The notes beneath the pieces were generated by a model. The model had not been told where the DNA came from. It did not search any database and saw nothing but the letters and a program-made list of their open reading frames with translations. From Chloroflexota bacterium (lineage in GTDB: Bacteria > Chloroflexota > Anaerolineae > Aggregatilineales > Phototrophicaceae), in NCBI GenBank assembly GCA_003242205.1, contig QGUR01000013.1, positions 1 to 27,432 of the forward strand: DNA of 27,432 nt, written 5' to 3'. Position 1 is the first letter of the stretch. Each line of letters starts with the position of its first letter. Shown piece after piece: positions 16,410-24,189 of this stretch. The position numbers were made by a program, and so were the translations under genes.

Positions 16410-17555
16410 CTAGTTCGACGCGCCGATCGTTTCCGGCTGCGCCTGTTTGGCTTCGTACGCCAGCGACAGCTCGGTGTTCGCATCGAACAGATGAATGTTC
16501 GAGGTGTTGATGGCAACCGCCTGACGCTTGCCAACGCGGGCCTGAGTACGCGGGTCGGTACGGGCGATGAATGTCTTGCCCTGTTCCTCAAGGTACAGGT
16601 TCATTTCATTACCCATCTGCTCGACCACTTCAACGTTCGCTTCGATGATGGCGGGCAGAATTCCCGGCGGCTGGTAATCGACGTCGTGAATGTCCTCCGG
16701 ACGGACGCCGAAGACGACACGCTTACCGGCGTGGCCGCGGTACATATTGCCGACGGCGGGTGGCAGCGGGATGCGGAAGGCTGGCGTCTCGACGATCACC
16801 TTGCCGTCCTCTTCCTTCAGCACGGCGTCGAAGAAGTTCATCGACGGGCTACCGATAAAGCCGGCGACAAACACGTTGCGCGGATTGTGATACAGGTTGT
16901 AGGGCGTATCAATCTGCTGCAGTTCGCCCGCGCTCATGACCGCGATGCGCGTACCCATCGTCATCGCTTCTACCTGGTCGTGGGTCACGTAAATGAACGT
17001 GGTTCCCAGGCGCTGGTGCAGCTTGCTGATGAACGAACGCGCTTCAACGCGCAGTTTGGCGTCCAGGTTTGACAACGGCTCGTCCATGAGGAACACGGCT
17101 GGTTCACGAACGATTGCGCGGCCTACCGCGACACGCTGGCGCTGACCACCCGACAACTGGCGCGGACGACGGTCGAGCAAGTTGTCGATGCCCAGGCTGC
17201 GCGCGGCCTCGCGCACGCGCTGGTCGATGACCTGCTTCGGCGTCTTACGCAGGCGCAGACCGAAGGCCATGTTTTCGTAGACCGTCATGTGGGGGTAGAG
17301 CGCGTAGCTCTGGAAGACCATGGCGACGTCCCGATCCTTCGGCGCCACATTGTTCACGACGCGGTCGCCAATGAGGATCTCGCCTTCCGTGATTTCTTCC
17401 AGCCCGGCGAGCATACGTAGACTAGTCGACTTGCCGCAGCCGGATGGACCGACCAGCACCAGGAACTCTTTATCGGCTACTTCGATGTTGAGGTCTTTTA
17501 CTGCGACCGTATTGCCGAAGCGTTTCCATACGTGCCTGAAACTTACCGTTGCCAC
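16410..17555 (-). CDS. Sugar ABC transporter ATPase, MsmX/UgpC family
   Basis: A 381-residue ATPase for carbohydrate ABC importers. Walker A GPSGCGKST lies at 36-44. The signature is LSGGQRQRVAVGRAI, Walker B is VFLMDEPLSNLDA, and the H-loop is THDQVEAM. C-terminal TOBE/OB domains (VVFGVRPEDIHDV onward) are typical of MalK/UgpC/MsmX. I start at GTG 17555, because GGAGGA stands 6 bases upstream; the ATG at 17576 precedes that site. No permease or binding protein adjoins it, so it is probably a shared ATPase serving several importers, as MsmX does in Bacillus. A clear promoter lies upstream. Confidence 0.95.
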   Translation of the reverse strand: MATVSFRHVWKRFGNTVAVKDLNIEVADKEFLVLVGPSGCGKSTSLRMLAGLEEITEGEILIGDRVVNNVAPKDRDVAMVFQSYALYPHMTVYENMAFGLRLRKTPKQVIDQRVREAARSLGIDNLLDRRPRQLSGGQRQRVAVGRAIVREPAVFLMDEPLSNLDAKLRVEARSFISKLHQRLGTTFIYVTHDQVEAMTMGTRIAVMSAGELQQIDTPYNLYHNPRNVFVAGFIGSPSMNFFDAVLKEEDGKVIVETPAFRIPLPPAVGNMYRGHAGKRVVFGVRPEDIHDVDYQPPGILPAIIEANVEVVEQMGNEMNLYLEEQGKTFIARTDPRTQARVGKRQAVAINTSNIHLFDANTELSLAYEAKQAQPETIGASN

Positions 17556-17667
17556 TGGATTTCCTCCATAAGACAATATGTTAGGCGGAAAGAACGCAAC
17601 TTATAGACGGCTTGGTGAAATTGCACAAAGATGTTGACATCAGCCGAATTGCCGTTCTTCGAGCCCG

Positions 17668-17695
17668 ATTATAAGCGCGTTTTGAAACTTTGCAA
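17668..17695 (-). promoter_or_regulatory. Promoter of the MsmX-type ATPase gene
   Basis: On the minus strand TTGCAA (17695-17690) and TATAAT (17673-17668) are 16 bases apart. This would give a leader of roughly 105 bases before the GTG start. The rest of the divergent gap to cinA (17556-17782) is AT-rich and shows no convincing plus-strand promoter. Confidence 0.6.
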
Positions 17696-17782
17696 AAATT
17701 CCTATGCTAACTGTTTTTCGGTAACGTATGTCTGTAGCTTATTCACATACTCTGCTCATATTGTACTCGAAACAGGGAAAAG

Positions 17783-19027
17783 ATGACACAGAATCCAAAT
17801 GCTGAAATTATTACCGTTGGCACGGAAATCCTGCTAGGCGAGATAACCGATACGAACTCAGTCTACCTCGCTCGGCTGATGCGTGATATTGGCGTCAATG
17901 TCTTTTACATGACTTCGGTCGGCGATAACGAGCAACGAATCGCCGATGCCATTCGCATTGCGCTGGGCCGGGCGCAGATCGTCATCACCTGCGGCGGGCT
18001 GGGGCCGACCGTGGATGACGTGACGCGCCAGGCGGTCGCCGCGGCCACCGATCGTGGGCTGACCTTTCACCAGCACCTGCTCGACCGGATCGCCGAGCGT
18101 TTCTCCGGCTTTCGCATGCAAATGAGCCAGAACAACCGGCGGCAAGCCTATCTGCCCGATGACGCCCTGCCGATTGAAAATCCGGTCGGCACCGCGCCCG
18201 CGTTCATCGTCGAACACGGCGACAAGGTCGTTATCAGCGTGCCGGGTGTGCCGCGCGAGATGAAGTTTCTGATGATCGAGCACGTCGTGCCTTATTTGCG
18301 CGACCGCTTCCAGCTAGGCGGCAAAATCATCAAGGCCCGTGTCCTGCGGACGGCGGGCATCGGCGAGAGCGCGCTGGACGAACTGATCGGCCCGGAACTG
18401 CTTCAGGGCGCGAACCCGACCGTTGGTCTGGCGGCCCACAGCGGTCAGGTCGATGTGCGGATTACCGCCAAGGCGGAAAGCGAAGTTGACGCCGACCGCA
18501 TGATTGCCGAAACCGAGACTGCGCTGCGGGAACGCATCGGACGTTATATCTTTGGCGTTGACGGCGAAACGATTGAGGCATCGCTCATCCGGCTTCTGCA
18601 CGACCGGGACGCGCGCGTCGTCGTGGTTGAGGCGGGGTTGGATGGCGCGATCAGCGCCCGGTTGGAGGCCGGGGCCGGCGACCGTCTGGCTTCCATCGAA
18701 CGCCATGCCCATCCCGGCGCGCTCCGCACGCGCCTGAATGTGACCGATGGCGAAGTGTCGCTGCGCCAACTGGCCGAGCGCGCGGCGCGTCAGGCACTCG
18801 ACGATGCCGGCGCGGACATCGCCATGGCGGTCGTGAGTCGTCCTGAACTGGCCGACGACCATGCCGATACAGACGAGGGCAGCGCCATTGCCGTCGCTAC
18901 GCAGCACGAGACGCGCTCCCGCGCTTACGGCTTTGGCGCGCAATCCGAGACGGCGCGGCAGTGGAGTGGCACGTGGGCTCTCTCTACAGCCTGGTGCATG
19001 TTGAAGGAAATGCCTGATGGTCGCTAG
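17783..19027 (+). CDS. cinA: CinA-family protein with an eroded NMN-deamidase domain
   Basis: A 414-residue protein of normal CinA length. The N-terminal COG1058 domain is well kept: VGTEILLGEITDTNSVYLAR (12-31), then CGGLGPTVDDVTRQAVA, GTAPAFIVE and SVPGVPREMKF. The C-terminal PncC-like domain (about 265-408) aligns throughout but has lost its active site. The usual ESCTGG is EAGLDGA at 283-289, the YSNEAK lysine segment is HAHPGAL, and the SGIAGPxGG loop is replaced by VVSRPELADD. The NMN deamidase activity of typical CinA is therefore not expected, while the N-terminal pyrophosphatase-like domain may work. AGGGAAAAG precedes the ATG. Its last 11 bases overlap the next gene. Confidence 0.92.
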   Translation: MTQNPNAEIITVGTEILLGEITDTNSVYLARLMRDIGVNVFYMTSVGDNEQRIADAIRIALGRAQIVITCGGLGPTVDDVTRQAVAAATDRGLTFHQHLLDRIAERFSGFRMQMSQNNRRQAYLPDDALPIENPVGTAPAFIVEHGDKVVISVPGVPREMKFLMIEHVVPYLRDRFQLGGKIIKARVLRTAGIGESALDELIGPELLQGANPTVGLAAHSGQVDVRITAKAESEVDADRMIAETETALRERIGRYIFGVDGETIEASLIRLLHDRDARVVVVEAGLDGAISARLEAGAGDRLASIERHAHPGALRTRLNVTDGEVSLRQLAERAARQALDDAGADIAMAVVSRPELADDHADTDEGSAIAVATQHETRSRAYGFGAQSETARQWSGTWALSTAWCMLKEMPDGR

Positions 19028-19637
19028 TTTCGCTCGTCGTCTCGAACAGATACAACAGCGCAAGCGGTCAAATCTGGCGCTCTGGATCGGCCCCCGGCTC
19101 TTGCAGATGCCGCTGCCGATGCAGAAGTATGATGACCCGTATCTTCCGTTTGGCAAAGCGATTATCGACGCCACGCAGCCGGTGGTCTGCGCATACGTCT
19201 TCGATCTGGCGTCTTATCTGGCGCTGGGCGCCGCAGGCGCGATTGCGCTGGAGCGCACGATTGGCTACGCGCGCGCCAACGGCGATACGCTGATCGTGCT
19301 GCATGGGCCGTTCGCTACGCCCGATTACGTCGAAGCGGCAGGGGCGGGCGGTTTTCATGTCGATGCCGTGACACTGGTTGATGAGCAGCATCTGGAAGCC
19401 TATGGACAGGTTCCGGGATTGGGGATGTTTGTCGTGAGGGAAGGGGAAAACCCGGTCATTATTCCGCTGCCCGGCGCTGCCGGCGCATTCTGGCCGCGCG
19501 CGGAATTGCTGACTTTGCTGACGGAGGATGGTCGTCGTCTCGAACTGCGGCTGGCCGGCCCGCGCGTGCTGTATGCCGGGCGCGGCGACGACTTTGCACA
19601 GCGCGTGCGCGACGCGCTTGAGGCGCTGCGGGCATGA
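19017..19637 (+). CDS. Catalytically dead OMP decarboxylase-like protein (PyrF type-2 relative)
   Basis: A 206-residue protein. By eye it matches type-2 orotidine-5'-phosphate decarboxylases at several ordered points. PFGKAIIDATQPVVCAYVFD (44-63) matches the family PFNRAIIDATxDLVCAYKPN. LASYLALGAAGAIALERTI, HVDAVTLVDEQHLEAY and LGMFVVRE follow. RVLYAGRGDDFAQRVRDALE (183-202) matches the C-terminal SRGILYA..DFA segment. The substrate Lys of CAYKPN is Val, and the catalytic DAKRGD is VLHGPF, so decarboxylation is not expected. It is about 60-70 residues shorter than true PyrF, with the loss in the second half. It overlaps cinA by 11 bases and the next gene as ATGA. The identification is a visual family match and needs a profile search. 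Confidence 0.75.
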   Translation: MVASFARRLEQIQQRKRSNLALWIGPRLLQMPLPMQKYDDPYLPFGKAIIDATQPVVCAYVFDLASYLALGAAGAIALERTIGYARANGDTLIVLHGPFATPDYVEAAGAGGFHVDAVTLVDEQHLEAYGQVPGLGMFVVREGENPVIIPLPGAAGAFWPRAELLTLLTEDGRRLELRLAGPRVLYAGRGDDFAQRVRDALEALRA

Positions 19638-20200
19638 ATGCGCTGACAACTGCTCTGCTCGAAACCGGGCTGGTTCAGTTTGGCGAGTTTGCCACCAGCG
19701 CCGGCTTCCGGCCTTTCCAGACCTCACTGGAGATGATCGCCTCGTATCCCGACGTCCTTCAACTGGCAGCCTCGGAAGCCGCCAGCAGACTGCCGGATAC
19801 GGAGTTCCTTCTGGCTGCGCCCGACGCCGTCACGCTTGCTGTTGTTGTGGGAATGGAGCGGAAACTGCCGGTGGTTTTCAGTCGTGGGTGCGGCGAATCT
19901 CCGGTTTACGATCTCGTCGGCGCATATGACATTGGCCATGCGGCTGTTCTCATTGCCGGTGCGAGTAACGAGCCCGAACAGCTTCGGCAACTGGCCGAAG
20001 GCGCACGCCGGGTAGGGTTGGGTGTGCACACGGTGCTTGTGGTCGTTGAAACCGCGCCGGTGGCATTGCCGGACAGCGAGGTGATTGCGCTGGTCAGGTT
20101 GCCGGAGGTCGCGCGCCGGTTGGCCGACGCGGGCAGGCTGCCGGCGGGGCAGGCGCGGGCGGTCGCCGAGTGGCTGCCGGAGACGGGGCGAAACGCCTAA
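19634..20200 (+). CDS. Catalytically dead orotate phosphoribosyltransferase-like protein (PyrE relative)
   Basis: A 188-residue protein close to PyrE length. ALLETGLVQFGEFATSAGFR (8-26) matches the N-terminal OPRT segment. SLEMIASYPDVLQLAASEAA matches the ..LLISYPELL.. helix. LAVVVGMERKLPVVFSRGCG replaces the RKE/G segment. AAVLIAGASNEPEQL stands where OPRT has the PRPP loop VVVIDDLITTGGS. The tail VRLPEVARRLADAGRLPAGQ matches the family end. The acidic pair and TTGGS of the PRPP loop are gone, so phosphoribosyl transfer is not expected. The gene begins inside the stop codon of the PyrF-like gene. The order PyrF-like then PyrE-like is the one found in fused UMP synthases of Chloroflexota, as I recall them. 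Confidence 0.75.
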   Translation: MNALTTALLETGLVQFGEFATSAGFRPFQTSLEMIASYPDVLQLAASEAASRLPDTEFLLAAPDAVTLAVVVGMERKLPVVFSRGCGESPVYDLVGAYDIGHAAVLIAGASNEPEQLRQLAEGARRVGLGVHTVLVVVETAPVALPDSEVIALVRLPEVARRLADAGRLPAGQARAVAEWLPETGRNA

Positions 20201-20286
20201 GTTCGTGGGGTATACGCCGGCCTGCCTGTGCTAAATTATCAGAAACAAAGCGACTCCCGGCGACAAAAAGGAATGGAGAAATCACC

Positions 20287-21072
20287 TTGGACTGGTTACT
20301 TTCCCCTGACGCCCTGATTGGGCTTTTAACCCTCGCCATTATGGAAATCGTGCTCGGTATCGACAATATCGTCTTTATTTCCATTCTGGCGGGCAAGTTG
20401 CCGGAAGGGCAGCAGGGCAGGGCACGCCAGCTTGGGTTGTTGCTGGCGCTTGGCACGCGTATCGCCTTGTTGCTGGCGGTGTCGTGGATTGTCCAGTTGA
20501 CCGAGCCGTGGTTCACCGTTTTGGGGCAGGAAATCTCCGGTCGTGACCTGATCCTCCTGCTCGGCGGCGTGTTCCTGATCTATAAGGCCACGCGCGAAAT
20601 TCACGACCGTCTGGAAGGCGAGACCGGCCATGCCAGCGCAGTGGTTGCGCCGTCGTTCGCGGCGGTCATCGTACAGATTTTGCTGCTTGACGTCGTCTTT
20701 TCGCTCGACTCGGTGATTACAGCGGTCGGTATGGTCAATGAGATCGGTGTGATGATCCTCGCGGTGATTATCGCCGTCGGTATCATGCTCCTTTCAGCAG
20801 GCCGGATCAGCGCGTTCGTCAACCGCCATCCGACTGTCAAGATGCTGGCGCTTAGCTTTCTGCTGCTGATCGGATTCATGCTGGTGCTGGAAGGGCTGCA
20901 TCAGCATGTGCCAAAGGGCTATATTTACTTCGCCATTGGCTTCTCGATCTTTGTGGAGATGCTCAACCTGCGCGTGCGTGCCAAGCCATCGCAGCCGCCG
21001 GTCCAGCTTCACGAACCCTACGCGCCTGAAAAGGCGGCAGTTGCGGCGCAAAAGGTGGAAGTTGGGCGCTGA
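20287..21072 (+). CDS. TerC-family integral membrane protein
   Basis: A 261-residue inner-membrane protein with about seven hydrophobic helices. MEIVLGIDNIVFISIL and LLLDVVFSLDSVITAVGM are the paired acidic TM motifs of the TerC/Alx/YgdQ family, members of which are linked to manganese export and metal homeostasis. A TTG at 20287 is the start: GGAG lies 8 bases upstream, and the next residues DWLLSPDALIGLL match the family N-terminus. The frame is open further upstream but carries an unrelated charged sequence. The cytosolic C-terminus (about 30 residues) is Pro- and Ala-rich. It follows the pseudo-PyrE gene by 86 bases, in which I see no convincing promoter. Confidence 0.92.
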   Translation: MDWLLSPDALIGLLTLAIMEIVLGIDNIVFISILAGKLPEGQQGRARQLGLLLALGTRIALLLAVSWIVQLTEPWFTVLGQEISGRDLILLLGGVFLIYKATREIHDRLEGETGHASAVVAPSFAAVIVQILLLDVVFSLDSVITAVGMVNEIGVMILAVIIAVGIMLLSAGRISAFVNRHPTVKMLALSFLLLIGFMLVLEGLHQHVPKGYIYFAIGFSIFVEMLNLRVRAKPSQPPVQLHEPYAPEKAAVAAQKVEVGR

Positions 21073-21106
21073 GTGCAGGCAGCGCCGAGTAGGTTGTGGA
21101 ATAAAT

Positions 21107-21138
21107 ACGGGCGTTTCCGGTTTCCGGCGAACGCCCGT
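21107..21138. terminator. Hairpin between convergent terC and lepA
   Basis: ACGGGCGTT (21107-21115) pairs with AACGCCCGT (21130-21138) around a 14-base loop that itself contains TCCGG and TTCCGG. T runs are weak on both sides, so termination may be partial. It sits in the 71-base gap between the two stop codons. Confidence 0.6.
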
Positions 21139-21143
21139 TGTGT

Positions 21144-22949
21144 CTATTCTTCGTCGCCCAGACTGAGCAGCGCCATGAAGGCTTCCTGTGGCACTTCGAC
21201 GGAGCCGATCATTTTCATGCGCTTCTTGCCTTTTTTCTGCTTTTCGAGCAGTTTTCGCTTGCGGGTAATGTCGCCGCCATAACATTTCGCGAGTACGTCT
21301 TTGCGCAGGGCCTTGACGTCCGCGCGGGCGATAACGCGCTTGCCGATTGCCGCCTGAATCGGCACGGCGAACAACTGGCGCGGGATCAGTTCCTTCAGCT
21401 TGCTGACGAGCTTCTGGCCCTTGCTATAGGCATCGTTGCGGTGAACCATCATCGCCAGCGCGTCGACCGGCTCGCCATTGACCAGAATATCGAGCTTCAC
21501 CAGATCGCCTGCGCGATAGGTGTCCATCTGGTAGTCGAGGCTGGCGTAACCTTTGGTGATGCTCTTCAGCCGGTCGTAGAAGTCGACGATCAGTTCCGCC
21601 AGCGGCAGCGAATATTTCAGCACCACGCGCGATTTGTCGAGATACTCCATCGTTTCGTATTCGCCGCGTTTCTTGGTGACCAGCTCCATGATTGGGCCAA
21701 TAAATTCCTCTGGCGTGAAAATCTGGATCTTCACCCAGGGTTCGCGAATTTCGGCGATGGTGCTTTCATCGGGCAGCAGGGCAGGGCTGTCGATGCGAAT
21801 GACCTCGCCGCTGCGCAGCACGACTTCATACTCGACGCTTGGAGCCGTCGCCAGAATATCGAGATCGAATTCGCGTTCCAGACGCTCCTGAATGATGTCC
21901 ATGTGGAACAGGCCGAGGAAGCCAACGCGGAAGCCGAAATTGAGCGCCTGCGATGTTTCCGGCTCGTAAACCAACGAGGCATCGTTCAATTGAAGCTTTT
22001 CGAGCGCGTCGCGCAGTTCCGGATAGTCGTCGTTGTTTGTCGGGTAAAAACCGGCAAAGACCACCGGTTTGGCGTGTTCGTAACCGGGCAGGCTGGTTTC
22101 CGCCCCGTTGACGGCGGTTGTGATCGTATCGCCAACCCGGCACTCGCGCACGGTTTTCAAACCCGTCGCAACGTAACCGACTTCTCCGGCACGCAGCACG
22201 TCGATCGGCGTCATGTTCGGGCTGAACACGCCCAGTTCCACCGGCTCAAATGTTGCGCCAGTCGCCATCAGGCGCAGCGTCGATTGCTTATTGATTTCGC
22301 CATCGACCACGCGAATGTAGGCGATGACGCCTTTATAGACGTCGTAGTGCGAGTCGAAAACGAGCGCTCGCAGGGGAGCGTCGGAATCGCCTTCGGGAGG
22401 CGGCACGCGGGTTACCACCGCTTCCAACACGTCCTGCACGCCAATGCCCTGTTTGGCAGAAATCTGGAGAATGTCCGCCGCGTCAATGCCGAGCAGGTCT
22501 TCGACCTCCTGCGCCACGTCATCGGGGCGGGCTGCCGGCAGGTCGATCTTGTTGACGACCGGAATCAGTTCCAGATCCTGTTCCAGCGCCAGATAAACGT
22601 TCGCCAGTGTTTGCGCCTCGATGCCCTGACTGGCGTCGACGACCAGCACCGCGCCTTCACATGCCTGCAGCGCCCGGCTGACTTCATAACCAAAATCGAC
22701 GTGACCGGGCGTGTCGATCAAATTGATAATGTACTCTTCACCATCGGAAGCAAGATATTTCATACGCACGGGAGAGGCCTTGATGGTAACGCCGCGCTCC
22801 CGTTCAAGGTCCATGCTGTCCAGAACCTGCTCCTGCATCTCACGATCGCTGATCGTATGCGTCAACTGGAGCAATCGGTCGGCCAGCGTGCTCTTGCCGT
22901 GGTCAATATGCGCGATAATGCAAAAATTCCGAATATGCGTTGGCTTCAT
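21144..22949 (-). CDS. lepA: Elongation factor 4 (LepA), ribosome-associated GTPase
   Basis: A 601-residue translational GTPase of standard LepA length. It binds ribosomes and affects translation under stress and in assembly. G1 is AHIDHGKST (13-21), the switch region is RERGVTIKAS, G3 is DTPGHVDFGYEV, and G4 is NKIDLPAA. The C-terminal LepA-specific domain has DVLAKCYGGDITRKRKLLEK followed by a KKGKKRMK basic tail. I start at the ATG at 22949, where MKPTHIRNFCIIAHIDHGKS matches the family N-terminus. The frame continues upstream with unrelated sequence. The ribosome site is weak. Convergent with terC. Confidence 0.98.
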   Translation of the reverse strand: MKPTHIRNFCIIAHIDHGKSTLADRLLQLTHTISDREMQEQVLDSMDLERERGVTIKASPVRMKYLASDGEEYIINLIDTPGHVDFGYEVSRALQACEGAVLVVDASQGIEAQTLANVYLALEQDLELIPVVNKIDLPAARPDDVAQEVEDLLGIDAADILQISAKQGIGVQDVLEAVVTRVPPPEGDSDAPLRALVFDSHYDVYKGVIAYIRVVDGEINKQSTLRLMATGATFEPVELGVFSPNMTPIDVLRAGEVGYVATGLKTVRECRVGDTITTAVNGAETSLPGYEHAKPVVFAGFYPTNNDDYPELRDALEKLQLNDASLVYEPETSQALNFGFRVGFLGLFHMDIIQERLEREFDLDILATAPSVEYEVVLRSGEVIRIDSPALLPDESTIAEIREPWVKIQIFTPEEFIGPIMELVTKKRGEYETMEYLDKSRVVLKYSLPLAELIVDFYDRLKSITKGYASLDYQMDTYRAGDLVKLDILVNGEPVDALAMMVHRNDAYSKGQKLVSKLKELIPRQLFAVPIQAAIGKRVIARADVKALRKDVLAKCYGGDITRKRKLLEKQKKGKKRMKMIGSVEVPQEAFMALLSLGDEE

Positions 22950-23259
22950 TGGCTCGGCTGACTGTTTAATCTGACATTGAGAATTGCGCTTTATTATCCC
23001 TTGAGTCGCATGAGAAGTACAGGGATGACAGCGGCTTTCCTCGCGGCCCCGGTCTGCTATAACAGCCGCCTTCACCTGCCGGAAGGAAGTGCGATGAACG
23101 CCTTTGGGGTAGACTGGCACACTGTTTTCGCGGTGATGGCCGGGGTATCGAAAGCGTAGAGCGCGTTTAACGGGCCTCCATGGAGGGTGACGGGCGTTTT
23201 AGCAACGTCGTTGTTCGATGAGCAGCCGTCGGGGACGGAAAACCGGAAACAGGTGTGAG
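22950..23259. other. 310-base region between lepA and the GNAT gene
   Basis: This divergent gap holds the lepA upstream region on the minus strand (a GATAAT-like -10 near 23000, weak) and one small plus-strand frame with a strong ribosome site. It also has two short palindromes: CCTCCATGGAGG at 23175-23186 and CAACGTCGTTG at 23203-23213. No known RNA family is convincing. Confidence 0.5.
23094..23159 (+). CDS. Possible 21-residue small protein or leader peptide
   Basis: ATG is preceded by GGAAGGAAG at good spacing. The frame encodes a short, mostly hydrophobic peptide beginning MNAFGVDWHTVFAVMAGV and ends in TAG. A TATAAC box lies about 30 bases upstream at 23058-23063 with a poor -35. It precedes the GNAT gene by 100 bases, with two palindromes in between, so a leader role is conceivable. 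The evidence is the ribosome site alone. Confidence 0.3.
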   Translation: MNAFGVDWHTVFAVMAGVSKA

Positions 23260-24177
23260 ATGCCTTCAATTCATGTTCGACCCGAACGCCCGTCAGACTA
23301 TGCCGGTATCGCCGCGCTGCACGTTCGCGCATTCGGTCAGCGGCTGGACGAGGCGCTGATCGTCAATCTGCACCGCCAGCGCCGGTCTTTTGATCCTGAC
23401 CTCAGTCTGGTGGCGGAGGTTGAGGGGCAGCCTGTCGGACATGCGCTCTTCAATCCCTGCCAGATTCAATTGATGGGGCAGACAGTCCGGGCGGTTAATC
23501 TGGCGCCGCTTGGCGTGGAGCCAGCCTTCCAGAAGCGCGGTGTCGGCACGGCGCTGATCGAGGCCGGCCATCAGCTTGCCCGCGAAAAAGGCTTCGCGCT
23601 GTCGTTTTTACTGGGACACAGCGAATACTATCCACGTTTTGGCTATCGCCCGCGCGCCTTTGGCGTGGCTTCCATCACGCTAAAGCCGGGCGATGGCGCA
23701 ACCTCGCTCGAACGAAGAGAGCCGGTGGAATCCGATCTGGACGCTTTGCTGGCCCTGTGGCGGTTGCAGGAAGCGCAGGTCGATTTCGCCATCGAGCCAG
23801 AACTGACCATGTGTGACTGGCTTAGCCCTCATCCGGCTATTCGGGCAGTGGTCTTTGAGCGGGCAGGGGAGATTGTCGGTTTTGTGCGCCTGCATAAGGA
23901 AGAGCCGTGTGCCCCTCGCTTTTTCCTCGCCTGCGACGCCGGAACTGCGCGCGCCATGATCGCCGGAATCGCCGGGTGTGCGTCGGTCGTCCTGCCGCTT
24001 CATCCCCGTTCTTCGTATGCCGCTGAACTCGATGGCGCGGTCGAAACGGCGGCCTGGGAAGCGGCCATGGTTTGCCCTTTGAACGATAGTCCTTACGAAG
24101 ATTACGAGCGCGAGGTTAAGCAAGGTCGTCGCCCACCGGGGCGTCCGCTGTGGAACACGACGTTTGATCTGGCGTAG
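23260..24177 (+). CDS. Two-domain GNAT N-acetyltransferase (YhbS/Eis-like)
   Basis: A 305-residue cytosolic protein. The N-terminal GNAT domain has NLAPLGVEPAFQKRGVGTAL (80-99), with the acetyl-CoA loop QKRGVG, followed by HSEYYPRFGYRPR, the YhbS-type signature. After about residue 150 a second, weaker GNAT-like half follows (ESDLDALLALWRLQEAQV to VVFERAGEIVGFVRL), without a clear acetyl-CoA loop. This recalls Eis-like enhanced acetyltransferases. The start at 23260 has AGGTGTGAG in front; an ATG at 23218 adds 14 residues without a ribosome site. The acceptor (amine, drug or protein) is unknown. Convergent with tlyA. Confidence 0.9.
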   Translation: MPSIHVRPERPSDYAGIAALHVRAFGQRLDEALIVNLHRQRRSFDPDLSLVAEVEGQPVGHALFNPCQIQLMGQTVRAVNLAPLGVEPAFQKRGVGTALIEAGHQLAREKGFALSFLLGHSEYYPRFGYRPRAFGVASITLKPGDGATSLERREPVESDLDALLALWRLQEAQVDFAIEPELTMCDWLSPHPAIRAVVFERAGEIVGFVRLHKEEPCAPRFFLACDAGTARAMIAGIAGCASVVLPLHPRSSYAAELDGAVETAAWEAAMVCPLNDSPYEDYEREVKQGRRPPGRPLWNTTFDLA

Positions 24178-24189
24178 TCGAAAGGTGCG

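Noticed and set aside
17555..17576. Seven-codon N-terminal extension of the MsmX-type ATPase
   Set aside because: The extension codes across the GGAGGA ribosome site; the GTG after it fits the family N-terminus.
21138..22961. Long plus-strand open frame antisense to lepA
   Set aside because: It mirrors the lepA codons, has no family motifs and no ribosome site. Similar antisense frames at 4323-6089, 6008-7201 and 18314-19174 are rejected for the same reason.
23079..23089. CCGGAAGGAAG, identical to the hallmark apex of bacterial SRP RNA
   Set aside because: The conserved flanks (TCAGG before, CAGC after) are absent, and the only outer stem I can draw (23047-23054 with 23138-23145) is badly off-centre. 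A strong ribosome site explains the sequence better.
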